This document shows, one piece after another, positions 22,766-32,319 of a stretch of DNA of 64,000 nt; the stretch's first letter is position 1; each line of letters begins with the position of its first letter. The notes beneath the pieces are model-generated. The model had not been told where the DNA came from. It saw only the letters and a list, made by a program, of their open reading frames with translations, and ran no database searches. The DNA comes from Phaeosaccion multiseriatum (taxonomy: Eukaryota > Ochrophyta, other classes), in assembly GCA_965112735.1 (NCBI GenBank), contig OZ218950.1, positions 6,758,001 through 6,822,000 on the forward strand, given 5' to 3'. A program made the position numbers and the translations under genes.

Positions 22766-24609
22766 CTCTGTCTCTGTGTGTTTGTGTGTGCGATCTCTCG
22801 TCTGAGGTCGTACGCGCTTCGCTTCGCTTTAATTGGGGGGCAGCCGGCCTCGCACAGTCTCGCTTCTTATCAGCTACTCCGACGGCCTTTACCTTTTCGA
22901 GCCCTGCTCTGACACGCCGTTGGCCCCTCCCCCCTACCAATCCCTCTTTGATTGCTCTCGTATTCTGTGCACTCCGCGCCCCAGGCGAGGTACAAGATGG
23001 GCAGGAGGGATGCGACGGAAGGGAAGGAGTTTCCGGCCTCCAAGAATAGAAACTACGCCAGCTGGCACCCGCTTCTCAAAGAGAGGTATCTGGAAGGTAT
23101 TGCCTCCATCAAGAAGCGTATGGATAGAAAAGCGGCAGCAGATGCTGCAGCGGAGGGGCTGAATCATGTCGAGCGGTGTAGGCTGCTGCACCAGTCAGGA
23201 CAAGAAGCGGAAAGAAAGAGACTGATGGGTGTTGTTGCAGGAGGTCCCGTCGGTATGGCTGATGCTGCTGCTGCTTCTACTGCCGCTGCGGCGGCCTTTG
23301 CAGCCGCCCAACGGAAGGGGCTAGCTTGTCCGACAGGGGGGGATCCAGGTCTTCTAGCAGGGGAAGGGGTAATGGGGGTGGCGAGGCAAAGGCAAGAGCA
23401 AGGGCAGTTGACCTCTCCAGTGGCAGCGGCAGTGGCAGAGGCAGTGGCAGAGGCAGAGGGCAAAGTTCAAGGGAGGGTCTCCAAGAGGCCGAGGGTGCAG
23501 AAAGAGGAAGAAGGCGAGGCAGGCGGCCTCGAGGACAGCATAAAGTCAAGGGGTGGATCTGGTGCTGTATCACCAACTCATGCTGGTGCTGTATCACCAA
23601 CTGTTGCTGGTGCTGTTGCTGCTGCTGCTGATGCTGCGACCAATGGCAGTCTACCATGGAACTGGCCGCGACAACGGCAGCATCGGAGGGCGCGGGGCGC
23701 AAAGGAGCCCATTGTGATTTCCGTGTTCAGTGCCAAGGGTGGAGTCATGAAGACAACTCATACAGTGTCTCTGGCCTTTGCCATGGCCCAAACGCGGGGC
23801 ATGAGTGTTCTGGTGTGTGACCTCGACCCTCAGGGCGATGCGACAAGGCTTTTGCTGAGAAGCAACGCCCGCAAGGCCGGATACTGGACGGAGAAGAAAG
23901 AGTGGGAGGGGGAGGACTGCGACTTTCGCGGGTACATGCAAAGGGCCATCAGCCCTGAGGAGCAAGAGCTCTGGGCGGCCAAGTATAACGTCGTAGCAGA
24001 GTGTGCCTTGCCTGACCATGACCCGAACAAGGTCAGGCTCGTTCGCAGTGTGCCAGAGGGGCACGATGTGCTGCCGCTGCGGTATCGCGTCATTCCAGAG
24101 GAGGTGGAGGTTCCAGACAGAGGGACTGGGGAGGAGAAGAAGGGCAGGGTGTGGGTGTTCGTTGGCGGTGTTCACGTGCAAGACATGGAGGAACTGGTGG
24201 CGGCCCAGGAGGGACGCAGCCAGGGGCTGGTGACTTGGCTGTGCCGTGCGACGGCCGAAGCGATCAGTGCAGACGTCTTGTTCTACGACCTATCTCCAGG
24301 CCTCTGCGCCTTTCAGAGAGAGGTGCTGATGGACTCAAGCCACATCGTCCTCGCCACCAAGCCGGATTGGTTCTCGTTCCAGGCGATTGAGTGCTTCCAT
24401 TCCAGAATGGCCGAGAATCGTAGGGTGTTTCGAAGCGTCGGAGGAGGCTATCGAGGGGTCGGCTTGTCGTGGCTCCAGCACTGTCTTCTCTCTAGAACGG
24501 CCACACCTTCTTGCCAGCAGCCAGAGGTGGTGGAGGAGGAGCGGAATGATGTTTTCGACCCACGCGATAGTCTACCCAAGGTGTTGGGCTTCATCATCGG
24601 AGGCTGCAG

Positions 24610-24673
<64 letters not shown>

Positions 24674-24918
24674 GGTGGTAGTAGTTGTAGTAGCAGCAGT
24701 AGCAGCAACGAGGCAACAGGGGGGGTTGTTGGGCCCAAAGCAGCCTCTGAGCCGGAGGGGAGCGGGGTGGCACTAGTCCCCGACGGCCACGCATCAGCAG
24801 CGAGGGAGAAGATTACCAGCGACGAGGAGACAGCCAGCTACGAGGAGAAAATTGTGACTGCGCTGGTGAGCCGAGTGCAGGCCATGCTCAGAGCGTTGGC
24901 AGACGTGCGCGTAGAGCT

Positions 24919-24956
<38 letters not shown>

Positions 24957-25468
24957 AAGGAGCAGGAGCAGGAGTGGATAGCGGGGCAGGTGGCGGTGGC
25001 GGTGGTGATGCTACCTCTGCCCCTGCTGCTGATGCTACATGCTCATCTGGTGATGATGACGCTGCTGCTGCTGCTGCTGCTCCTGCTGCTACTGTATCTA
25101 CTGTATCACCAAGTGATACAGATGATGCCCAGCACGTGCGCATGTCCTTGCCGGAACACATGTACTCGTCACTCCCCTGCCAGTGCCTGTTGGGCCGAAT
25201 CAGCCTTGCCACCCGCCCATGGCCGACCATGAGGGGAGCCTTGCTGCGGCGGCCGGAACACCTCCAGCAGCAGCAGGTCCGCACAAAGAAGGAGGAGGTG
25301 GAGGCGGAGGACGGGGGGGAGGGGTGTCTGATGCCCCACCGGGAGGAGGAAGAGGCCCGTGCGAACCGCCTGCGGCAGTACGACCAGTGCGCCGACAACA
25401 TTCTTTCGCTCGTACGCCGCCAGGCAGAGGGAGAGTCCGGTGGACCTGAGAGAGTTGACACCCCTTGA
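21747..25468 (+). CDS. ParA/Soj-like deviant Walker ATPase with large N-terminal extension
   Basis: ParA-family ATPases position plasmids, chromosomes or protein assemblies in bacteria and are rare in eukaryotic nuclei. Two exons (21747-22532 and 22985-25468, joined in phase 0) give 1089 aa. The N-terminal 500 residues have no family I recognise; Ser/Gly/Ala-rich stretches flank a conserved-looking part ('[20 protein letters not shown]'). The ParA domain starts near residue 503: P-loop '[10 protein letters not shown]' (about 511-520), '[11 protein letters not shown]' (about 540) and Walker B 'VLFYDLSPG' (about 694), then '[11 protein letters not shown]'. The usual P-loop is KGGVGKTT; here a Met replaces the Gly before the Lys. 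(AGT)n poly-Ser (24610-24663) and a Gly/Ala-rich insert interrupt the C-terminal half. The start is the first ATG in frame. A bacterial or viral origin is likely but unproven; the cellular role is unknown. Confidence 0.8.
22540..22795 (+). repeat. (CT)n followed by (GT)n in the ParA-like gene intron
   Basis: Pure CT repeats (22540-22592) switch to GT repeats with CTCTGTCTC interruptions; they begin 7 bases after the GTGCGT donor. Confidence 0.92.
24608..24710 (+). repeat. (AGT)n coding microsatellite (poly-Ser)
   Basis: About 18 AGT codons, then GGT and AGC variants, encode Ser and Gly inside the ParA-like protein. Confidence 0.92.
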
Positions 25469-25624
25469 CAATCGAAACGCTCTGGCCTTGAGGTCTTTTG
25501 TTTATTTTGATTTTACAATACCGCTTTTCTTCATGCCATCACTGCTGCAATGCTAATGATAATAATAGTATACACGAGTGCCAAAAAACAAAGAAAAGAA
25601 AACCAAGTATACAGCAGTAGTTGT

Positions 25625-26073
25625 TCATTTTCCCTCCTTCGCCAGCTGGAGTAACCTGGCCCGCTGCTCCTGGGCGAGGCGTTGGACGGCTGGAGAGGGT
25701 TCGTTGCTCTCCCCACCGGAGGCGAGGGCATCCATCTCCCTGAGCGCTTGCCACGTACTAGGCATGAAGAAGATAGACTGCGGCTGCTGCTGCTGCGGCT
25801 GCTGCGGCGTAGGTGGTTGGGAATGGTGACCGGCTCCTCCGCGTTGGTCTCTCCCCCTCGCCGCGGGCGCTTGCGCTTTGCCTCCTCGCGCGTTCCTCTC
25901 CCCGCGCCCCGCAGCACGCTTCGTAGAGGGAGCAGGAGCCGCTTGCGCCGAAATTTTGTCGTCGTCATCGGAGGAGGAGGAGTCATCCGAAGAGTCATCA
26001 GCAGTGGCCGAGGCAGCAGTAGCAGCAGCGGGTGGACCTCCTCGAGGGCGAGGAGGAGAAGCTGCAGCACCAC

Positions 26074-26119
<46 letters not shown>

Positions 26120-26749
26120 TCCATGAGAAGGTTCTTCGTCGTTGTCCTCACCAGCCCGCGTCCCCCCCTTGGCAGCAGCTCCTTCAGTCACCCCGGCTTT
26201 GCTCTTCCCGGGGCTGCCCTTGGCTTTCTTCGCAGAGGGTCCTTCACCCGCATTCTCTTCCTCGTCGTCTCCCGAGCCGCCGCCGTCGCCGCTGCTGCTC
26301 CCAACGGCCCTCTTTCGAGTGTTCGTCCCGTCGCTATCCCCATTCGCGGTCGCGGCTGTGGAGTCATCTGCAGCTGCCTCTCCGCTTTTCTTCTGCTCCT
26401 TCCTCGCTTGCCTCTTCTCCCTCTCGGCTTGGGCATCGTTTTCGGCCTTCTCCAATTTCTTCAGCGACTTTCGCGCCTTTCTCCCAAATGCTGTCGCTTC
26501 TTCTGTGGCCTTGACTAGACTGTCAACATTCTCTGGCGTATCTTGAAAGCCACTCAAAAGGGCTTCAACCCGCTCCGCCGCTTTTTTCGCCTTCTCTGCT
26601 TTGTCTCGCGCAGTGAGGCGGGCTGCTTTGATATCGTTGGCCACTCTCCCCCTCCTCCCTTTCTTCAGTTCAATTGCTATCGCGATGTCATTCTCCGCAG
26701 CACGGGCATCGTCCACTGCAATTCGCGCGGCGACCTCCACGTCCCCCAT
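25625..26749 (-). CDS. Hypothetical charged coiled-coil protein
   Basis: A single-exon ORF of 374 aa on the minus strand, convergent with the ParA-like gene (157 bp between stops). Residues about 1-125 are rich in Ala, Lys, Glu and Arg with heptad-like spacing ('ARDKAEKAKKAAERVEALL', 'RKSLKKLEKAENDAQAEREK'), so a long helix or coiled coil is likely. The middle is disordered: Ser/Gly/Asp runs, poly-Ala from a (CAG)n tract at 26075-26120, and basic patches. The last 55 residues ('FFMPSTWQALREMDALA', 'RLAQEQRARLLQLAKEG') look ordered and may be a short functional motif. No signal peptide or membrane segment is seen. The Lys/Arg-rich, acidic-patch makeup suggests a nuclear protein, but no family is recognised. 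The codon pattern and a clean single frame support a real gene. Confidence 0.6.
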
Positions 26750-27444
26750 TTGCGGTAAATCCCCTGCGGTAGATGGCGCTTCCTCCTCGTGTAAGCTTTC
26801 CTCCTCGTGTATGCTTTCCTCCTCGTGTAAGCTTGGGGGTGATGGCTCCTTATTTGGAGATCAAATCAAGGAGGAGGGAGGAGAAGCCAGCAGCAGCAAA
26901 GGAGAATATTTAACCATAGACAATTACGCAGTCCTTCCCTTCCTCCTCTCTCTCTCTGCTCCTCATTCATCTCCAAGCATTTCTGATGAACAATTTCCCT
27001 TCCCGCGCCCCGCATTTATTAACCAAACTGTATTCCGCATCCTTACTACAAAACCATATCACAAAAACCCCGCCCCCCTTTCTTTATTTCGTGCTCTCAT
27101 CTTACCTCCGCAGTGCGAATCAAATTTGCAGCAGTAGTATCAGCCGCAGTAGCATCCGTCATTGAAGTTAGCCTTCTTTTCGACAGTGTTGGAGATGTTG
27201 TTGAAATGCGAGCGGGTCTGGATTTTTGACAGCACAAAATGAGAGAGCCAACCGTGAGTTGGGGTGGAGCACCAACATGGAAAGCTGCTCCCACTTCCTT
27301 TCTCTTTCACCCTCATTTTATACTTCCCTCCTCTCCCTTCTATATAACCTATCCTCTGACTTCACTTCGCCATGCCTGCACAACAAGAGAAGGGGGTTTG
27401 GTGATGAGAGGGAGTGCGGGGTCCCTTCTTTCAGGAGCGAAGTC
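26750..27444. promoter_or_regulatory. Divergent intergenic region with TATA-like box
   Basis: The region holds three tandem copies of an 18-bp unit TCCTCCTCGTGTAAGCTT (26782-26836) just upstream of the minus-strand gene, and TATATAA at 27341-27347, about 100 bp before the hydrolase start. No coding exon was identified. Confidence 0.45.
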
Positions 27445-28764
27445 ATGCGAGCTCATTTTAGGGTTGTGGTGGCGGCGGCGATTGTTTTCCCCTTGACCAG
27501 CGGCTTTACTGGCATCATTGTCTCGAACAGCCCAGGAAGAGCAGCAGGATCAGCAGTGAGAAAAGCAGGGAGGCAAGCCGAGATAGCGTTGAAAGCGTCT
27601 CCGCAATCGCTTGTTGCCTCTGTGACCGCTATCGAGAAGGATGCAGAGGAAGGCGGCATTGAAACAATCCGAGGCATCAAGTGGAAGCACCTCACATTTG
27701 ACTCGTCGAGGGTGTTGCCTGTGGTAAGTGTAGGGCCTGAAAAAGAAACAAGGGTTCAGTGCAACGCTGGACTGAAGGTCTCACAAACCCACTCGGCTGC
27801 TAATTCCCTGCGACGTTGTGCCCCTTCAGAGTACGAAAAATGGAAGCGGGAATTGGCCTGCTTTGATCCTCGTCTGCCCCATCGGAGTAGGTCAGTGTCC
27901 CCCCCCCCTCGCTCCCAAGTGCTCACATGTCTAATTTGTATCACGAAGTCTCGCCCGTGGTAAACCCTTCCTCATCAAGCGATGACGTTCTTCTTGGTGC
28001 GAACTCAAGTCCTGTCCACCCTCAACTCCCCTGCCTGACTGACTCCCTCCAGGCATCAACCGCAGCTTCTTCTACCCGTTTCTCAAGGCTTGCAGAAAGC
28101 AGGGCCTCATCGAGGCACACGCACCAGGTCAGGGCTCCACTCTACTCAGATGGATGTCTTTTGTCGTGCACTTTGAGCACACGATGCCGATGCCTTTCGT
28201 TTCGTTGCTTGCCTCATCAGAGTCTTCCATCCATCCTTTCCAAACCCGCCTGCCCGTCCCTCCTCCTTCCCCTTCTCCCCCCGACACCGCAGAGCTACAG
28301 GGCCTGGGCAGCGCCACCCCCCTCCCTACTCGACAGGACCCGCCACTTACGTCCTGCCAATGGGCCGAGCAGCTTCTAGACTACACTACCAAACACGTCA
28401 CCCCTGGCAAGAACGTGAGTGCTTCCAACTGCGTATCAGGCTTTCTTCTGACGACAGTTACACGCACATGCACACGCACATGCACACGCACACGCACACG
28501 CACACACACACACACGCACACGCACACTCTCTGAAACGAGGCAAGCGGTGTCTTTGCCTCTGAGCTTTGTGAAGGTGTATGTCCCTATTCACCATGTCCT
28601 CCTCTTCACTCTCACGGGTCTGATCTCATCACCCCGAGTACTTCCCACTTGTCCCTCTCCGTTTTGTCACCCGTTTCTACCACTCCTGCTCTGCTCCGCC
28701 CCGCCAGATTGTCGTGGTCGGGCAGGGGGGTTGTGTGCCCATTGCATTAGAAATGTATGCACAA

Positions 28765-28808
<44 letters not shown>

Positions 28809-30397
28809 ATCGCCACCCGCTGCAGCAGGGGTCTCTCCTTCCATTTCCGGTCTCGTCTTAGTGGGCCCTCCGCGGATCGATCGCCTCGCCAACCCCAAGC
28901 CTCTGAAGAAGGTACTTTACGGCGAGCGAGCTGTCCTCGCATTTATCTTCACCTCATTCTTGTTGCGTGAGATTGTGAGCGTCACCTCATAGCCTCGCCC
29001 TTGCCCTATCGCCCACTCTCTCGCTGTGCCTTCGACCGCTACCATTGGCGTTATCTCCCTGCCCCCAAAGCGGTTGCGAGTGTACGGCCTCGCTCGATCT
29101 GTGCTGGGCTTTGCCTTTTATTGCTGGGCGAGAAGGAGAAAGTTCCTCGCAGACTTTTCGAAGAAGGAGTTGTTTGCGAAAGACGAGGTGAGATACCATT
29201 CATTGACTGACGTGCGAGGCACGGGCGGGGCCTTGGGGACTGGGCGCGCAGAGGGTTTCCCCCAAGAATTGGCTTGACGCTTTGATTTTGGGACTCCCTG
29301 CTGCATTGCATGGCTCTGCTGTGACTCTACCTCCCCAGACTCACTGTGATTACGCAGTACTGAATGTCCCAAAAAAAGGTGAAAAGGAATATTGCCCGCC
29401 CCTCCTCCGACCTGTGGCCTTGGTGCCCTCTGCTACCCTTGACCTATGCAATGCTGCTGCTGCTGCTGCTGCTGCTGCCCCCTCCCTTTCCTTTGCAGAA
29501 TGTCGACGCCCGCTGGTTGGATGCGTGTGAGAGTGACGCTGCGGACTCGCAGAAGCGCCACGCTGTCTTTTCTTTCCTCGTCGGGAACACCATAGACAAA
29601 GACTACACGTGAGGAGGCAGTTTGCAGGTTCATGTCAAGGAACAAGGGGTGGTAGGGGTGAGGGCGGGAGTGCGCCCTGGTTTCGGGCTTTTTCTCTTGG
29701 GCTTTATGTGATCCCAACCCCACCGATCATTGTGTTGTTCGCTCAGCCACTCAGTTAATGTTTGCTTTTAATTTGCTGGTTTGTTTATTTATTTATTTGC
29801 TTGTTTGTTTGTTTGTTTGTTTGTTTGTTTGTTTGTTTGTTTGTTTTCTTGGCTTGCTTGTTTGCTTATCTGTTTAATTTGTTTGGTTATTTGTTTGTTT
29901 GTTCACTTTCCTCCCAAGCGAGGTGCTGCGTGAGGTGCAAGTGCCCGTCTTGGTGCTGAGTGGCAACGATAATAAAAAAGTGCAAGACTTCTCCGAGAAG
30001 GCCAAGCAGGAGATACCCGCCCCCATCGACAAGGTCCGGGCCATTGCGGCGCTGCTGCCCGACGGGGAGGCTGGAGTCGTATCGGGTGAGTGACTGGCTG
30101 CTGCTCTGGCTGCGGAGGGGGAAATGTCGGCGGGGTTCGAATTTAATTTTTGATAATTATTAAAATTATTGACCGGGGAAGACAACGTCCCACAAACATC
30201 ACACCTTGTCGGCCTGCTCAGCGTGACCTCACGACCCCTTCACCCTTCATGACTACTTGTTCTCACACCCACCCACATCCTCCACCCCCCCCTCTCCCCC
30301 CGATACGACCGTAGGCTGGAATGTGGTTCCCTACGAAGAGCCCCAGGCGCTGCTGGACACGGTTACAGAATTTTTGGAGCGGAAATGCAAAGCGTAG
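27445..30397 (+). CDS. Alpha/beta-hydrolase-fold protein, probably catalytically inactive, with signal peptide
   Basis: Nine exons: 27445-27723, 27830-27890, 28053-28127, 28293-28414, 28708-28911, 29071-29187, 29499-29608, 29919-30085, 30315-30397; 405 aa, all phases consistent. The start at 27445 gives a hydrophobic leader ('MRAHFRVVVAAAIVFPLTSG') ending before Phe, suitable for ER or secondary-plastid import. The fold is shown by 'NWPALILVCPIGVGINRSFFYPFLKAC' (strand and oxyanion loop), 'WAEQLLDY', the nucleophile-elbow region 'NIVVVGQGGCVPIALEM', 'SGLVLVGPP', and 'VPVLVLSGNDNK' with the C-terminal 'VVPYEEPQALLDTVTEFL'. At the elbow, where G-x-S-x-G is expected, the Ser position is Gly; the usual His before the last helix appears as Tyr. 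A (CAG)n run adds poly-Gln just after the elbow. It may be a binding or scaffold protein. The fold is confident; the function is unknown. Confidence 0.8.
28765..28806 (+). repeat. (CAG)n coding microsatellite (poly-Gln)
   Basis: About 14 CAG codons in exon 5 of the hydrolase-fold gene, next to the elbow motif. Confidence 0.92.
29765..29910 (+). repeat. (GTTT)n intronic repeat
   Basis: TTTG tetranucleotides fill the hydrolase intron before the exon at 29919 and serve as its T-rich tract. Confidence 0.9.
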
Positions 30398-30446
30398 TGG
30401 GGAGGGGGGCGGCGAGGAAGAGCTTCCAGGCACAGCGCTGGTGCTA

Positions 30447-30673
30447 GGGCACAGAGAAGAGGACAAGCGGGGAGTGGATCAAGAGGACGGGAGGGGAGAG
30501 GCGAGAAACGGGAGTGGCTTGGACGGCTACATTTTTCTAACACAGATCACGGGCAACTTCCAACTGAACTTCCAGCGATCTGCGTTAGGAAAATATACCC
30601 GGCCGCTCCAGTTTCTCCCCTCTCTCCTCCCGTCCTCTTGATCCACTCCCCACTTGTCCTCTTCTCTGTGCCC
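30447..30673. repeat. 227-bp imperfect palindrome (foldback element)
   Basis: Arms of about 105 bp (30447-30555 and about 30565-30673) are near-perfect reverse complements with about ten mismatches and two short gaps; the centre near CTTCCAACTGAACTTCC is short. It lies 50 bp after the hydrolase stop. The right arm also encodes the C-terminus of the small minus-strand ORF at 30585-30806. Confidence 0.85.
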
Positions 30674-30806
30674 TCTCAAAGGGCAGTGTGCTGCACTCCC
30701 TATAAAAGCCGGATTTGTCGTGCTTTGTGAGCACCTTGACTGCTTCAGGACCGCAACACGCTCTCCTCTGTACCATATTCGACAGGCGGTGGAACTTACG
30801 AGGCAT
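30585..30806 (-). CDS. Small hypothetical ORF related to a segment at 32.1 kb
   Basis: A 73-aa ORF starting at ATG 30806. Its first half ('FHRLSNMVQRRACCGPEAV', then 'LTKHDKSGFY') is encoded by DNA almost identical to 32137-32228 on the same strand. There a one-base insertion shifts the frame right after the start, and Cys is replaced by Arg. The C-terminal half is encoded by the right arm of the foldback. It may be an exon of a split gene, a young gene or a remnant; no family is recognised. Confidence 0.35.
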   Translation of the reverse strand: MPRKFHRLSNMVQRRACCGPEAVKVLTKHDKSGFYRECSTLPFERAQRRGQVGSGSRGREERGEKLERPGIFS

Positions 30807-30812
30807 TTGTTT
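30699..30812. repeat. Dispersed repeat copy 1 (about 110 bp)
   Basis: Matches 32137-32246 in the same orientation with only a few mismatches and one indel, from TAAAAGCCGGATTTGTCGTG to the GAGGCAT/AAGGCAT region. Confidence 0.85.
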
Positions 30813-30836
30813 TTTTTTCAATTAATTAAATTAATT

Positions 30837-30959
30837 TTAATTAAAATGCGTGAGGACTTTCAATCGAAAACGACGCTGCTCGAACCCTTCCCCTTTGCCG
30901 TCGCTGTAGCGGCACTCTCCTTCCGTGCCTCCTCCTCCGGGATCCAGGTATCGTGGCAT
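30837..30959 (-). pseudogene. Forty-codon ORF sharing a core with the gene start at 33041
   Basis: The ORF begins MPRY and contains 'TEGECRYSDGKGEG'; the gene start at 33041 begins MVRY and has the same 14-residue core. The shared 43 bp are identical in both places. It lies just upstream (minus strand) of repeat copy 1. It looks like a truncated paralogue whose interior was lost. Confidence 0.4.
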
Positions 30960-31262
30960 GACAGCTGTGGGAGGGGGAGGGTTGAAGCCCCCTCCTGGCT
31001 TCGGGCTTCTGGTCGCAGCCAGGCCAGACGGTCTGGCTTCTGGCTTCTCAGGCTGGGCTGCTGTCCTGCTGGCTTCCAGGCCCAGTCAGTTATTTAGTGC
31101 GGTTTAAGGTGAGGAAATTGGCTTTTATTTTGTACTTCGATAATTTTATGTACTTCAATACTTACGGTAAATGCCGGTTGGGATTTCTGAATCGTCTTTT
31201 CGTGACGGAACCCAGGTTCCGCGCTCCTTCCCTCAACAACACAACACTACCTTTGCTGCGGT

Positions 31263-31271
31263 AATATATAT
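31263..31271 (+). promoter_or_regulatory. TATA-like box before the Cys-rich gene
   Basis: TAATATATATA lies about 25 bp before the ATG at 31292. That spacing is short for a TATA box plus 5' UTR, so the assignment is tentative. Confidence 0.3.
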
Positions 31272-31291
31272 ACGAGGACCTGCCTGCTGTC

Positions 31292-31969
31292 ATGGCTGCT
31301 GGTGGAATGAAGACAACCGTGCTGGCATCCCTGTGCCTCACCGCTTTGATCCTTTTGTCTCAGATCGACGGGGGCGAGACTGCGACCTGCAAGTACTGGG
31401 ACGGCAGGGCGCCCTTTTGCAATGGCAGCTGCCCTAGCAACTGCAAGACCGTCACCAGCAGCAAGAGGGGCAACGGAGCTACCTGCTGGAGCGGCCGTAA
31501 GCGACTGTGCGACTGCTGCATCGAGCAGGACCTCTGCACCCCAACGCAAACATCCGCCAAGTGCTATGGTGTAGTGCTCGTTTGCAGAAATGAGCAGCTC
31601 ACCATCGACTTCACCGGACGCACGAGAACGAAGACATGCTCCGCTTACGTATGCGGTGGCTGCATCGGGTTCCCATTCCGCCGTAGGGCTCGGCATTTGG
31701 AGTATTCCTCTTCTGACGATGAAGAAGAAGAGGACACGACCTGTGGCGATAACATCTCGGCGAGGATCAACCCTTTCGGCGAGGACATTGTGGAGGATGT
31801 CGGAGTTGACTTGCTGACCGAAGAGGATGTGGAGGCTCTGATCGTGGCAACGTACGGCACTCCCCTTACAGATGCAGAGGAGGCTAACACTGTACGCGTG
31901 GGCTTGACCGAGCCTATTGTGCCACCTGGAGGAGCTGATGACTGTGGCGACTGCACCTGTGAGTCATGA
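31292..31969 (+). CDS. Secreted cysteine-rich protein, family not recognised
   Basis: A single-exon ORF of 225 aa. Residues 1-31 form a typical signal peptide (basic 'MKTT', hydrophobic 'VLASLCLTALILLS', cleavage likely near 'GGETA'). The mature N-terminal half is cysteine-rich: 'CKYWDGRAPFCNGSCPSNC', 'CWSGRKRLCDCC', 'CTPTQTSAKC', 'VLVCR', 'CSAYVCGGC', consistent with several disulphides and an extracellular or vacuolar location. A basic 'FRRRARH' and an acidic 'SSDDEEEEDTTC' stretch then lead to an acidic C-terminal half without repeats and a final 'DDCGDCTCES'. The 'W.G.APFC.G.CP' pattern resembles small disulphide domains I recall from extracellular proteins, but I cannot name the family. 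The gene has no introns, unlike most neighbours, and lies between two copies of a repeated locus. A defence, adhesion or mating role would be speculation. Confidence 0.7.
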   Translation: MAAGGMKTTVLASLCLTALILLSQIDGGETATCKYWDGRAPFCNGSCPSNCKTVTSSKRGNGATCWSGRKRLCDCCIEQDLCTPTQTSAKCYGVVLVCRNEQLTIDFTGRTRTKTCSAYVCGGCIGFPFRRRARHLEYSSSDDEEEEDTTCGDNISARINPFGEDIVEDVGVDLLTEEDVEALIVATYGTPLTDAEEANTVRVGLTEPIVPPGGADDCGDCTCES

Positions 31970-32319
31970 GAAGATGCACGACAAGGAACGGACCCTTGCC
32001 CGCTAACTAACCGTTGCCGCCAGGACGCAAACTTCGGTGCTGACCAAGAAGAAGGCTTGTTGCGATGTCTTCCCCATATTACAAGTGTGTGTGGCTGTGT
32101 GTGTGTGTGTGTGTGTCCTCGGCCCTACGCACGACTGTAAAAGCCGGATTTGTCGTGCTTTGTGAGCACCTTGACTGCTTCAGGACCGCAACGCGCTCTC
32201 CTCTGTACCATATTCGACAGTCGGTGGAATCTTACAAGGCATGTAGTTGTTCTTTTCAATTATTTTTTTAATCAGTAGAATAACATAAAAAGTAAAATAG
32301 ATTGTGCAATGATTAGCCT
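31970..32319. other. Intergenic stretch containing dispersed repeat copy 2
   Basis: After the Cys-rich gene comes a (GT)n run (32083-32115), then the second copy of the dispersed repeat at 32137-32246, then an A/T-rich segment. No complete ORF is supported; the minus-strand repeat copy has a frameshift relative to copy 1. Confidence 0.6.

Noticed and set aside
30115-30145. tRNA-like GGGTTCGAAT segment
   Set aside because: No acceptor stem or anticodon arm could be formed around it; it lies in a hydrolase intron.
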